In this document: piece by piece, positions 24,771-36,556 of the stretch
Position numbering within the stretch: the stretch's first letter is position 1
Layout of the letters: every line of letters starts with the position of its first letter
Source of the DNA: Paracyclopina nana
Lineage: Eukaryota > Arthropoda > Copepoda > Cyclopoida > Cyclopettidae
Direction of reading: 5' to 3'
DNA: 64,000 nt
NCBI GenBank assembly: GCA_019096065.1
Contig: JAGUCH010000001.1
Location: 12,214,001 to 12,278,000, forward strand
Translations under genes and position numbers: made by a program
Notes under the pieces: model-generated
What the model saw: only the letters and a program-made list of their open reading frames with translations
Database searches by the model: none
Told to the model about the DNA's origin: nothing

Positions 24771-27700
24771 ATAGATATTATCTTTCAAAATAGGTACTTA
24801 ATCGATGGATTGTTTACAAACAGTAGTGACAGTACGAGTTGCCGACTAGACATCTCATTTGCAGAGCTGCCAGGTGGTTGGGATGCCAAAAAACGCCACT
24901 TAAGTTGACGAAATAGAGCTTTAAGGAAAAAGTTTATCTGGTGCTTTATGCGCTTGACAATGATAAATAGAGAATGAGCTTAACTCATTAGATTTCTTTT
25001 TTAAGCTTTTTTCCTCACGTTTTTTCCCCTAACCAAATAATTCGAGGCCATATCCATGTTTGGTGCGAGGAGCATGCAGTCAAAAATGTAGATAACTTTT
25101 TATTAACAAGTGTACGTACAATACTATAGCTAGCTGTTTTCCATATGGGCTTTTTTGGTAAGTGAGTAATGCATGCTGATGTCCCTGAGAGCCGTGCCCT
25201 TTATTGTCAAAACGAAAATTGAAATTGTCAGTGTAAGGGATCTCAGTCTCTTTTTTTAAAGAAGTACAGCAAGAAAATGATGAAGCCCCAGATCAGCAGG
25301 ACGTCTGAAGAAGAAGCCAAAGGTGGTGTTGGCCGCCGGAAATGACCAAATAAGAGAGTCCCGCTACGTTATAGCCCTTTATCATTATTAGTGGTTGGCT
25401 TTTTTCTCTGGCAGTAGTGCAGTGCCATGCACGGTGCAGGATAATGCAGAGGAAGCTAATTAGTGGAGGAGAAAAAGTAGACACTGGTATTATATGCCAC
25501 ACAGCCTATTCAGACGAGACTTTCACAGTGTTCTGGTTAGCTTACCCCCTTCTTTTGGCTTGGCTGCATAGGATGAATAAATCAGCCTGAAAAAAATGGA
25601 TTTAAACCAACCTGTGAAGTGGGACAAGTGCACTTTACCTATTAACCACTTCCTTTTGTTGGTATATAGACACTGCAGCTTTTGTCACATGGTTTATAGA
25701 CATATTTTTTTTCCTTATCCCAATGGAGAGGTGCACTCGATCTTTTTATTTCAGCCGGCTCCTCGGAAAAACGTCTTGCCATTTAATAACCTGTAAAATG
25801 CGACATGACTCCCTTCCTTTTTTTCTCCGTCCTACATTAATGGAAACCTCACGACTTCCATTATTCTGCTCCTATGGTAGTAGTTGAAGCTTCTCAAGGC
25901 TTAGAGGCGATTTTTACCTGAAAATAATTTGGGCAAATTACAAATTTGTACCTAGTGGCCCCTGCAGGACCTGATTTCACCATTCATCTTAAATATTATG
26001 TTTGGTGGCCAGCAGATGGAAGTGCAATTCATTCCCCAAGGAGATGCTTATCTGAAGCTTTGTACACCACAGTCAACAACATGCAACGGTATTAATTCAA
26101 AAAGCCCAACAGACAAGGCTCATGAATCACTGGCCTTCCCATTCTTTTGTTGGCATAGTATTCTCGTATCACCCAAATTATTAGCACAGCTCAAAAAGAG
26201 CATGACAGCCTGTTATAATTGAAATTGCTAACATTATCAACACGACATATAGGAGTGCAGTGCTACTAGGAACTAGCACAAAAACCCCGATTCTTCCAAG
26301 TGTTTTAAGTCTTTTTTGCTAGCTGCACTTTAAAATCCACCAATTATTGATGGATTCCATCAGGAGTGAAGCGGGCAAAAGATGCGCAATGCATAAAATT
26401 TGCCACTTGATTTGTGAGTGCCTCTCCAAATGCGAGTTTATCTGATACGAGTGTTGGCCTGATATACAAGCTGAGGAAAACAAATGCGAGATAATGGCGA
26501 AGAGATTTGTTTGGCTGTCAGCTATCCATTCCCGGGAAACCGGACGAAAAATTCCCGAGGGCCCAAAAAATCATAATGCTCTCATCTCGTAATTGGTCTC
26601 GTGGAACAAAAGGCCAGACGATGGGGTCAACCAAAAAGTGAACTGCATCCATTTTTTTTAGGCGTTGTGCAGTGTGTGTACCCACACTCCGTAATTATGG
26701 CTGACCCATGTGAGCAAATTATCGTCAGTTTATTTGTCGTCGTCCACGATAATCGGCAATTATGTGATCCGGGCTGAAATTCGTGACGGATAATTGTCCA
26801 TGTCCGATGGCTTTTGATCGAGAAGTTTCACATCATGAAAAAGCTATTGGACAGAATATGGTATCTAGTACCTAGAGTGTGCGTAGTACCCGATTCTGTA
26901 AACACAATCTCAATTACGAGGCAATTTCGTGCCAAAATCAAAGGCGCAAATTACAATTTTTCATGGAGATAAGTCTGATGACCTCTTTTCTCCTGTAATC
27001 TCATTTGTTGTTGACATTTCAACCAAGCTCGCGGATGTGTATTTAAAGCTTGTTCAACCAAATCGTTCATGCCTATTTTTGAATGCAATACTATGCCTAC
27101 ATCGAAACCATTTCATCTGCATGCCCACATTTGAATGTCAGATCTGCTGCTGCTACGTCAATAGCAAATGTGAGAGAAATCTGCGACGACGACAATCTCA
27201 TTGAATTGGGGTTGCCACAAGCCAAGCCTGTCATAACACGTGTTAAGATCATGTTTACTCGAAGGCATACAGGAGAAGATCCTTGGCCTGAATTGAAAAG
27301 TGGTTATGATAGCTCCAGTGAGAACGAGATGAAGATTGCAGTTGCAATAACATGATGATCCTACGGGGAGGTCGCTTCTAGCGGATGTCATCCATCAGTC
27401 AATGGGAGGGGACATGGGCTTCGATATCCTACAGCCCACTTTAGATTAAACCCAAAACGTGGACGGCCGCAAATTGACCCCGCGTCGTACGCACTTTAAA
27501 AGCCAGTTTACCGATATGCGGATGCCACCAAAGTACTGTTTTCAGATTCAAAGTGCGGCTCACGAAACGTACCACCCAGTTTGACCTATAGGGCAGCAAT
27601 TGGATTACATTTTTTACGACTGGCTTCATTGTATCGAAAGAGGCCAAATGTCATATAATTACAAACTCAATTTAAAAAATTCATTCTGGATTTGAGGGGC

Positions 27701-28153
27701 AAAGTGAAGCCTCTCAAAACAGCAAATATTTTGAAAACCAAAAACTTACATTGCAAAGCCAGGTAGAAATAATCATTATAAAAATAGCTGCATCTAAATG
27801 CTGACAATGCTGCATCGCGGCATCGTTAGCAGAAGACAGTTAAAAACCCAATAACTAATGGGGTTACCTTATTTTTCGAACACGAAAATGCAGCCATAAA
27901 AACTATCACTTTTGCAAATGCACTCACACACACACACGCTCGATTTAGTAAATGCTATCTATTCAGCCAAAATCTGGGCTTGGCTGTCCTCAGATTGACA
28001 ATGCAAAATCTATATTCTGACCAAATAGGATTAAGGCATATAAAAGGCCTTTTTCTCACAGAGGATGAGCCAATTTTTCGGGCCACAAAACTTATGGCCT
28101 ACTCCTGCGGGAGAGGCCTTGCACATCGTTATATTGCCAAGGCCGCGACTAAA
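24771..28153. other. gene-poor region, nothing supported
   Basis: AT-rich sequence between the hairpin MITE and the satellite block. Short frames are present on both strands, but none shows a domain, a signal peptide with continuation, or splice-linked exons. I see no RNA gene signature. Confidence 0.5.
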
Positions 28154-28273
28154 TACTGCACCAAACTGATCTGGACTGCATTAGACTGCAATGTACTGCA
28201 ATGGACTGCACCAAACTACACCGACGTTCACCAACCTGCACCACCCAGCACCAACCTGCATCAATCTGCAAGG
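28154..28273 (+). repeat. degenerate CTGCACCAA minisatellite, left flank of satellite block
   Basis: About 120 bp built from imperfect repeats of CTGCACCAA and ACTGCA spaced every 9-15 bp. A related stretch in the opposite orientation lies on the far side of the satellite block at 36491-36556. The two share the word CTAAATACTGCACCAA at their outer edges. Confidence 0.6.
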
Positions 28274-28329
28274 TGCTAATAATAGGCTAAACCAGAATGC
28301 ACCAGAAAAACACATACATACATAAATAA

Positions 28330-30356
28330 ACTAAAGCCGCCTCAACAGAAAAGGTAATTGATTTCAAATGCTTGAAAAATTCCTAGTAGCACAAGATTCA
28401 ATGGAAAAAAAGACGTAGGCCCTGTTCACCTGCATTATTATTAGCGAAATAACGGGCAATATTATGCTGATGTTTGCAAATATATGGTATTTGTAAAATC
28501 ATTTTTCAGATTTTGACTCTGAAATATGTCTATTGGTACCAAAAGCCAACCTACACCAATATAAAAATGCTCAGTTTGTCAGTATTTCTCTCCGATATTT
28601 TGCCAAAATATCCGCCATAATAAGCAGGTGAACAGGCCCTTAAAGTTTTGTCACAAACTTTATAGTCAGTGTGTGACTTGAAATGTTTCATGCCAGCTTT
28701 TAAACTGAATTTGCCACACTGCACCAGAAGTAACTTTTTTCAAAGTGGTTTGTGGAAAAGTTTCCTTTTACCACTAGCTTCCATGGAAAACTAGAGTTTC
28801 AGTTTTGTCGCAAACTTTTTGTTTCAGTGGGCAACTGAAAATCGCATCGCCACTAGCATTTCGCTACTACAGCCAGCTTTCAAACTGAATTTGCCACACT
28901 GCACCAGAAGTAACTTTTTTCAAAGTGGTTTGTGGAAAAGTTTCCTTTTACCACTAGCTTCCATGGAAAACTAGAGTTTCAGTTTTGTCGCAAAATTTTT
29001 GTTTCAGTGGGCAACTGAAAATCGCATCGCCACTAGCATTTCGCTACTACAGCCAGCTTTCAAACTGAATTTGCCACACTGCACCAGAAGTAACTTTTTT
29101 CAAAGTGGTTTGTGGAAAAGTTTCCTTTTGCCACTAGCTTCCATGGAAAACTAGAGTTTCAGTTTTGTCGCAAACTTTTTGTTTCAGTGGGCAACTGAAA
29201 ATCGCATCGCCACTAGCATTTCGCTACTACAGCCAGCTTTCAAACTGAATTTGCCACACTGCACCAGAAGTAACTTTTTTCAAAGTGGTTTGTGGAAAAG
29301 TTTCCTTTTGCCACTAGCTTCCATGGAAAACTAGAGTTTCAGTTTTGTCGCAAACTTTTTGTTTCAGTGGGCAACTGAAAATCGCATCGCCACTAGCATT
29401 TCGCTACTACAGCCAGCTTTCAAACTGAATTTGCCACACTGCACCAGAAGTAACTTTTTTCAAAGTGGTTTGTGGAAAAGTTACCTTGCAGCACTAGCTT
29501 CCATGAAAAATAGAGTTTCAGTTTTGTTGCAAAATTTTTGTTTCAGTGGGCAACTGAAAATCGCATCGCCACTAGCATTTCGCTACTACAGCCAGCTTTC
29601 AAACTGAATTTGCCACACTGCACCAGAAGTAACTTTTTTCAAAGTGGTTTGTGGAAAAGTTTCCTTTTGCCACTAGCTTCCATGGAAAACTAGAGTTTCA
29701 GTTTTGTCGCAAACTTTTTGTTTCAGTAGGCAACTGAAAATCGCATCGCCACTAGCATTTCGCTACTACAGCCAGCTTTCAAACTGAATTTGCCACACTG
29801 CACCAGAAGTAACTTTTTTCAAAGTGGTTTGTGGAAAAGTTTCCTTTTACCACTAGCTTCCATGGAAAACTAGAGTTTCAGTTTTGTCGCAAACTTTTTG
29901 TTTCAGTGGGCAACTGAAAATCGCATCGCCACTAGCATTTCGCTACTACAGCCAGCTTTCAAACTGAATTTGCCACACTGCACCAGAAGTAACTTTTTTC
30001 AAAGTGGTTTGTGGAAAAGTTTCCTTTTACCACTAGCTTCCATGGAAAACTAGAGTTTCAGTTTTGTCGCAAACTTTTTGTTTCAGTAGGCAACTGAAAA
30101 TTGCATCGCCACTAGCATTTCGCTACTACAGCCAGCTTTCAAACTGAATTTTCCACACTGCACCAGAACTAACTTTTTTCAAAGTGGTTTGTGGAAAAGT
30201 TTCCTTGTATCACTGGCTTCCATGGAAAACTAGAGTTTCAGTTTTGTCGCAAACTTTTTGTTTCAGTGGGCAACTGAAAATCACATCACCACTAGCATTT
30301 TGCTACAACAGCTAGCTTTCAAACTGAATTTGCCACACTGCACCAGAAGTAACTTT
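28330..30356 (+). repeat. 180-bp satellite, left arm (about 9 copies plus decayed edge)
   Basis: Tandem copies of a 180-bp monomer run head to tail. Clear copies begin at 28694 with the phase CAGCTTTYAAACTGAATTTG and recur at 28874, 29054, 29234 and so on, until similarity stops abruptly at about 30356. Most copies differ at only a few sites. A more diverged monomer continues outwards to about 28330 and is interrupted by a MITE. Each monomer contains a dyad centred on CCATGG. There is no protein-coding function; open frames within it simply follow the repeat. Confidence 0.95.
28418..28639. mobile_element. small MITE inserted in the edge of the satellite array
   Basis: About 222 bp bounded by inverted ends: GGCCCTGTTCACCTGC on the left and, in reverse complement, GGGCCTGTTCACCTGCTTAT on the right. 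The TIR similarity continues loosely for about 30 bp (TTATTA, then GCG and ATATT words). The sequences on either side resemble successive parts of the satellite monomer, so the element interrupts a decayed monomer. TA is present at both junctions, which fits a TA-duplicating (Tc1/mariner-like) origin, but the superfamily is not established. Confidence 0.6.
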
Positions 30357-30719
30357 CATGGGGTCGAGTCCACCATAGGTAAACTATCTTTCTAGCTTTT
30401 CTAACTTTCTTTCACTTAAGATATGTCTTAGTCTTAAGAAAGAGAAAGCTTTATTAATTAATCAAACTATGATGCACTCACAGTAAAACTACCCTAAAAA
30501 TGGTCCAACAATGATGGTATGATGATAGAAATGATGACAGAAATAAAAAATGCTCATCACATATCATATTTATCATAAAATTTCAATTTTATCTCATTTT
30601 TTGCATGTTCATTTGATGAAATCAAAAAACATTGACTTATTAACTCAATATGTTCAAAAAAATGAAAAGTGTACCCCAAAATGCTGACAAAATAAAATAT
30701 GACATTAATAAATATAGTT
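30357..30719. other. AT-rich loop between the inverted satellite arms
   Basis: About 363 bp of unique, very AT-rich sequence separate the two oppositely oriented satellite arms. It has no open frame of note, no pol III boxes and no recognisable transposon ends. The flanking arms stop at different phases of the monomer, so the loop is not just an expanded monomer. Confidence 0.7.
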
Positions 30720-33700
30720 CAGTTGTCCACTGAAACAAAAAGTTTGCGACAAAACTGAAACTCTAGTTTTCCATGGAAGCTAGTGGTAAAAGGAAACTTT
30801 TCCACAAACCACTTTGAAAAAAGTTACTTCTGGTGCAGTGTGGCAAATTCAGTTTGAAAGCTGGCTGTAGTAGCAAAATGCTAGTGGCGATGCGATTTTC
30901 AGTTGCCTACTGAAACAAAAAGTTTGCGACAAAACTGAAACTCTAGTTTTCCATGGAAGCTAGTGGTAAAAGGAAACTTTTCCACAAACCACTTTGAAAA
31001 AAGTTACTTCTGGTGCAGTGTGGAAAATTCAGTTTGAAAGCTGGCTGTAGTAGGGAAATGCTAGTGGCGATGCGATTTTCAGTTGCCCAATGAAACAAAA
31101 ATTTTGCGACAAAACTGAAACTCTAGTTTTCCATGGAAGCTAGTGCTGCAAGGTAACTTTTCCACAAACCACTTTGAAAAAAGTTACTTCTGGTGCAGTG
31201 TGGCAAATTCAGTTTGAAAGCTGGCTGTAGTAGCGAAATGCTAGTGGCGATGCGATTTTCAGTTGCCCACTGAAACAAAAAGTTTGCAACAAAACTGAAA
31301 CTCTAGTTTTCCATGGAAGCTAGTGGTAAAAGGAAACTTTTCCACAAACCACTTTGAAAAAAGTTACTTCTGGTGCAGTGTGGCAAATTCAGTTTGAAAG
31401 CTGGCTGTAGTAGCGAAATGCTAGTGGCGATGCGATTTTCAGTTGCCTACTGAAACAAAAAGTTTGCGACAAAACTGAAACTCTAGTTTTCCATGGAAGC
31501 TAGTGGTAAAAGGAAACTTTTCCACAAACCACTTTGAAAAAAGTTACTTCTGGTGCAGTGTGGCAAATTCAGTTTGAAAGCTGGCTGTAGTAGCGAAATG
31601 CTAGTGGCGATGCGATTTTCAGTTGCCTACTGAAACAAATAAGTTTGCGACAAAACTGAAACTCTAGTTTTCCATGGAAGCTAGTGTTAAAGGAAACTTT
31701 TCCACAAACCACTTTGAAAAAGCTACTTCTGGTGCAGTGTGGCAAATTCAGTTTGAAAGCTGGCTGTAGTAGCGAAATGCTAGTGGCGATGCGATTTTCA
31801 GTTGCCTACTGAAACAAAAAGTTTGCGACAAAACTGAAACTCTAGTTTTCCATGGAAGCTAGTGGTAAAAGGAAACTTTTCCACAAACCACTTTGAAAAA
31901 AGTTACTTCTGGTGCAGTGTGGCAAATTCAGTTTGAAAGCTGGCTGTAGTAGCGAAATGCTAGTGGCGATGCGATTTTCAGTTGCCTACTGAAACAAAAA
32001 GTTTGCGACAAAACTGAAACTCTAGTTTTCCATGGAAGCTAGTGCTGCAAGGAAACTTTTCCACAAACCACTTTGAAAAAAGTTACTTCTGGTGCAGTGT
32101 GGCAAATTCAGTTTGAAAGCTGGCTGTAGTAGCGAAATGCTAGTGGCGATGCGATTTTCAGTTGCCTACTGAAACAAATAAGTTTGCGACAAAACTGAAA
32201 CTCTAGTTTTCCATGGAAGCTAGTGGTAAAAGGAAACTTTTCCACAAACCACTTTGAAAAAAGTTACTTCTGGTGCAGTGTGGCAAATTCAGTTTGAAAG
32301 CTGGCTGTAGTAGCGAAATGCTAGTGGCGATGCGATTTTCTGTTGCCCACTGAAACAAAAAGTTTGTGACAAAACTGAAACTCTAGTTTTCCATGGAAGC
32401 TAGTGCTGCAAGGAAACTTTTCCACAAACCACTTTGAAAAAAGTTACTTCTGGTGCAGTGTGGCAAATTCAGTTTGAAAGCTGGCTGTAGTAGCGAAATG
32501 CTAGTGGCGATGCGATTTTCAGTTGCCTACTGAAACAAAAAGTTTGCGACAAAACTGAAACTCTAGTTTTCCATGGAAGCTAGTGGTAAAAGGAAACTTT
32601 TCCACAAACCACTTTGAAAAAAGTTACTTCTGGTGCAGTGTGGCAAATTCAGTTTGAAAGCTGGCTGTAGTAGCGAAATGCTAGTGGCGATGCGATTTTC
32701 AGTTGCCTACTGAAACAAAAAGTTTGCGACAAAACTGAAACTCTAGTTTTCCATGGAAGCTAGTGGTAAAAGGAAACTTTTCCACAAACCACTTTGAAAA
32801 AAGTTACTTCTGGTGCAGTGTGGCAAATTCAGTTTGAAAGCTGGCTGTAGTAGCGAAATGCTAGTGGCGATGCGATTTTCAGTTGCCTACTGAAACAAAA
32901 AGTTTGCGACAAAACTGAAACTCTAGTTTTCCATGGAAGCTAGTGCTGCAAGGAAACTTTTCCACAAACCACTTTGAAAAAAGTTACTTCTGGTGCAGTG
33001 TGGCAAATTCAGTTTGAAAGCTGGCTGTAGTAGCAAAATGCTAGTGGCGATGCGATTTTCAGTTGCCTACTGAAACAAAAAGTTTGCGACAAAACTGAAA
33101 CTCTAGTTTTCCATGGAAGCTAGTGGTAAAAGGAAACTTTTCCACAAACCACTTTGAAAAAAGTTACTTCTGGTGCAGTGTGGCAAATTCAGTTTGAAAG
33201 CTGGCTGTAGTAGCGAAATGCTAGTGGCGATGCGATTTTCAGTTGCCTACTGAAACAAAAAGTTTGCGACAAAACTGAAACTCGAGTTTTCCATGGAAGC
33301 TAGTGCTGCAAGGAAACTTTTCCACAAACCACTTTGAAAAAAGTTTCTTCTGGTGCAGTGTGGCAAATTCAGTTTGAAAGCTGGCTGTAGTAGCGAAATG
33401 CTAGTGGCGATGCGATTTTCAGTTGCCTACTGAAACAAAAAGTTTGCGACAAAACTGAAACTCTAGTTTTCCATGGAAGCTAGTGGTAAAAGGAAACTTT
33501 TCCACAAACCACTTTGAAAAAGTTACTTCTGGTGCAGTGTGGCAAATTCAGTTTGAAAGCTGGCTGTAGTAGCGAAATGCTAGTGGCGATGCGATTTTCA
33601 GTTGCCTACTGAAACAAAAAGTTTGCGACAAAACTGAAACTCTAGTTTTCCATGGAAGCTAGTGGTAAAAGGAAACTTTTCCACAAACCACTTTGAAAAA

Positions 33701-36323
33701 AGTTACTTCTGGTGCAGTGTGGCAAATTCAGTTTGAAAGCTGGCTGTAGTAGCGAAATGCTAGTGGCGATGCGATTTTCAGTTGCCTACTGAAACAAAAA
33801 GTTTGCGACAAAACTGAAACTCTAGTTTTCCATGGAAGCTAGTGCTGCAAGGAAACTTTTCCACAAACCACTTTGAAAAAAGTTACTTCTGGTGCAGTGT
33901 GGCAAATTCAGTTTGAAAGCTGGCTGTAGTAGCGAAATGCTAGTGGCGATGCGATTTTCAGTTGCCCACTGAAACAAAAAGTTTGCGACAAAACTGAAAC
34001 TCTAGTTTTCCATGGAAGCTAGTGGTAAAAGGAAACTTTTCCACAAACCACTTTGAAAAAAGTTACTTCTGGTGCAGTGTGGCAAATTCAGTTTGAAAGC
34101 TGGCTGTAGTAGCGAAATGCTAGTGGCGATGCGATTTTCAGTTGCCCACTGAAACAAAAATTTTGCGACAAAACTGAAACTCTAGTTTTCCATGGAAGCT
34201 AGTGCTACAAGGAAACTTTTCCACAAACCACTTTGAAAAAAGTTACTTCTGGTGCAGTGTGGCAAATTCAGTTTGAAAGCTGGCTGTAGTAGCGAAATGC
34301 TAGTGGCGATGCGATTTTCAGTTGCCCACTGAAACAAAAATTTTGCAACAAAACTGAAACTCTATTTTTCATGGAAGCTAGTGGTACAAGGAAACTTTTC
34401 CACAAACCACTTTGAAAAAAGTTACTTCTGGTGCAGTGTGGCAAATTCAGTTTGAAAGCTGGCTGTAGTAGCGAAATGCTAGTGGCGATGCGATTTTCAG
34501 TTGCCTACTGAAACAAAAAGTTTGTGACAAAACTGAAACTCTAGTTTTCCATGGAAGCTAGTGCTGCAAGGAAACTTTTCCACAAACCACTTTGAAAAAA
34601 GTTACTTCTGGTGCAGTGTGGCAAATTCAGTTTGAAAGCTGGCTGTAGTAGCGAAATGCTAGTGGCGATGCGATTTTCAGTTGCCTACTGAAACAAAAAG
34701 TTTGCGACAAAACTGAAACTCTAGTTTTCCATGGAAGCTAGTGGTAAAAGGAAACTTTTCCACAAACCACTTTGAAAAAGTTTCTTCTGGTGCAGTGTGG
34801 CAAATTCAGTTTGAAAGCTGGCTGTAGTAGCGAAATGCTAGTGGCGATGCGATTTTCAGTTGCCTACTGAAACAAAAGTTTGCGACAAAACTGAAACTCT
34901 AGTTTTCCATGGAAGCTAGTGGTAAAGGAAACTTTTCCACAAACCACTTTGAAAAAGTTACTTCTGGTGCAGTGTGGCAAATTCAGTTTGAAAGCTGGCT
35001 GTAGTAGCGAAATGCTAGTGGCGATGCGATTTTCAGTTGCCTACTGAAACAAAAAGTTTGCGACAAAACTGAAACTCTAGTTTTCCATGGAAGCTAGTGC
35101 TGCAAGGAAACTTTTCCACAAACCACTTTGAAAAAAGTTACTTCTGGTGCAGTGTGGCAAATTCAGTTTGAAAGCTGGCTGTAGTAGCAAAATGCTAGTG
35201 GCGATGCGATTTTCAGTTGCCTACTGAAACAAAAAAGTTTGCGACAAAACTGAAACTCTAGTTTTCCATGGAAGCTAGTGGTAAAAGGAAACTTTTCCAC
35301 AAACCACTTTGAAAAAAGTTACTTCTGGTGCAGTGTGGCAAATTCAGTTTGAAAGCTGGCTGTAGTAGCGAAATGCTAGTGGCGATGCGATTTTCAGTTG
35401 CCTACTGAAACAAAAAGTTTGCGACAAAACTGAAACTCGAGTTTTCCATGGAAGCTAGTGCTGCAAGGAAACTTTTCCACAAACCACTTTGAAAAAAGTT
35501 TCTTCTGGTGCAGTGTGGCAAATTCAGTTTGAAAGCTGGCTGTAGTAGCGAAATGCTAGTGGCGATGCGATTTTCAGTTGCCTACTGAAACAAAAAGTTT
35601 GCGACAAAACTGAAACTCTAGTTTTCCATGGAAGCTAGTGGTAAAAGGAAACTTTTCCACAAACCACTTTGAAAAAAGTTACTTCTGGTGCAGTGTGGCA
35701 AATTCAGTTTGAAAGCTGGCTGTAGTAGCGAAATGCTAGTGGCGATGCGATTTTCAGTTGCCTACTGAAACAAAAAGTTTGCGACAAAACTGAAACTCTA
35801 GTTTTCCATGGAAGCTAGTGGTAAAAGGAAACTTTTCCACAAACCACTTTGAAAAAAGTTACTTCTGGTGCAGTGTGGCAAATTCAGTTTGAAAGCTGGC
35901 TGTAGTAGCGAAATGCTAGTGGCGATGCGATTTTCAGTTGCCTACTGAAACAAAAAGTTTGCGACAAAACTGAAACTCTAGTTTTCCATGGAAGCTAGTG
36001 CTGCAAGGAAACTTTTCCACAAACCACTTTGAAAAAAGTTACTTCTGGTGCAGTGTGGCAAATTCAGTTTGAAAGCTGGCTGTAGTAGCGAAATGCTAGT
36101 GGCGATGCGATTTTCAGTTGCCCACTGAAACAAAAAGTTTGCGACAAAACTGAAACTCTAGTTTTCCATGGAAGCTAGTGGTAAAAGGAAACTTTTCCAC
36201 AAACCACTTTGAAAAAAGTTACTTCTGGTGCAGTGTGGCAAATTCAGTTTGAAAGCTGGCTGTAGTAGCGAAATGCTAGTGGCGATGCAATTTTCAGTTG
36301 CCTACTGAAACAAAAAGCTTGCG
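30720..36323 (-). repeat. 180-bp satellite, right arm (about 31 copies, inverted)
   Basis: The same 180-bp monomer as the left arm runs here in reverse complement for about 5.6 kb. Monomers fall into subtypes at one site: GGTAAAAGG (majority) and GCTGCAAGG. Rare variants recur at a spacing of about 2155 bp, showing a 12-monomer higher-order duplication. The array ends sharply at about 36323 in the phase GTTTGCG, close to the phase at which the left arm becomes recognisable. Confidence 0.95.
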
Positions 36324-36490
36324 CCCGAATTCACGTCTTTTGGCATTGTTTTTATGTCATCAATCGCTTCCTCTTTATGCATTGGAATTATGTGTTGTTT
36401 TATTTTGGGAAATTCAGCTCACTCTTCGGCGCGCATTGAGGCATGCAGCTGATGCAACTGTCTGAACTGACGTTTTTAGCTTTTTCAAGC

Positions 36491-36556
36491 CTGTTGCAGT
36501 GTGGTACAGTCCAGTGCTGGTTGATGCAGTCCATTGCAGCTTGGTGCAGTATTTAG
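36491..36556 (-). repeat. degenerate CTGCACCAA minisatellite, right flank
   Basis: Read on the minus strand, this shows the words ACTGCACCAA, CTGCAATGGACTGCATCAA and CTGTACCACACTGCAACA, matching the left-flank minisatellite at 28154-28273 in inverted orientation. It lies about 170 bp beyond the end of the right satellite arm. Confidence 0.5.

Noticed and set aside
29359-29607. 82-codon open frame in the satellite
   Set aside because: It simply follows the repeat unit and is present because some copies lack stops.
28694-36323. CRISPR array
   Set aside because: The repeats are 180 bp with no spacers and alternate only in orientation, in a eukaryotic genome; this is satellite DNA.
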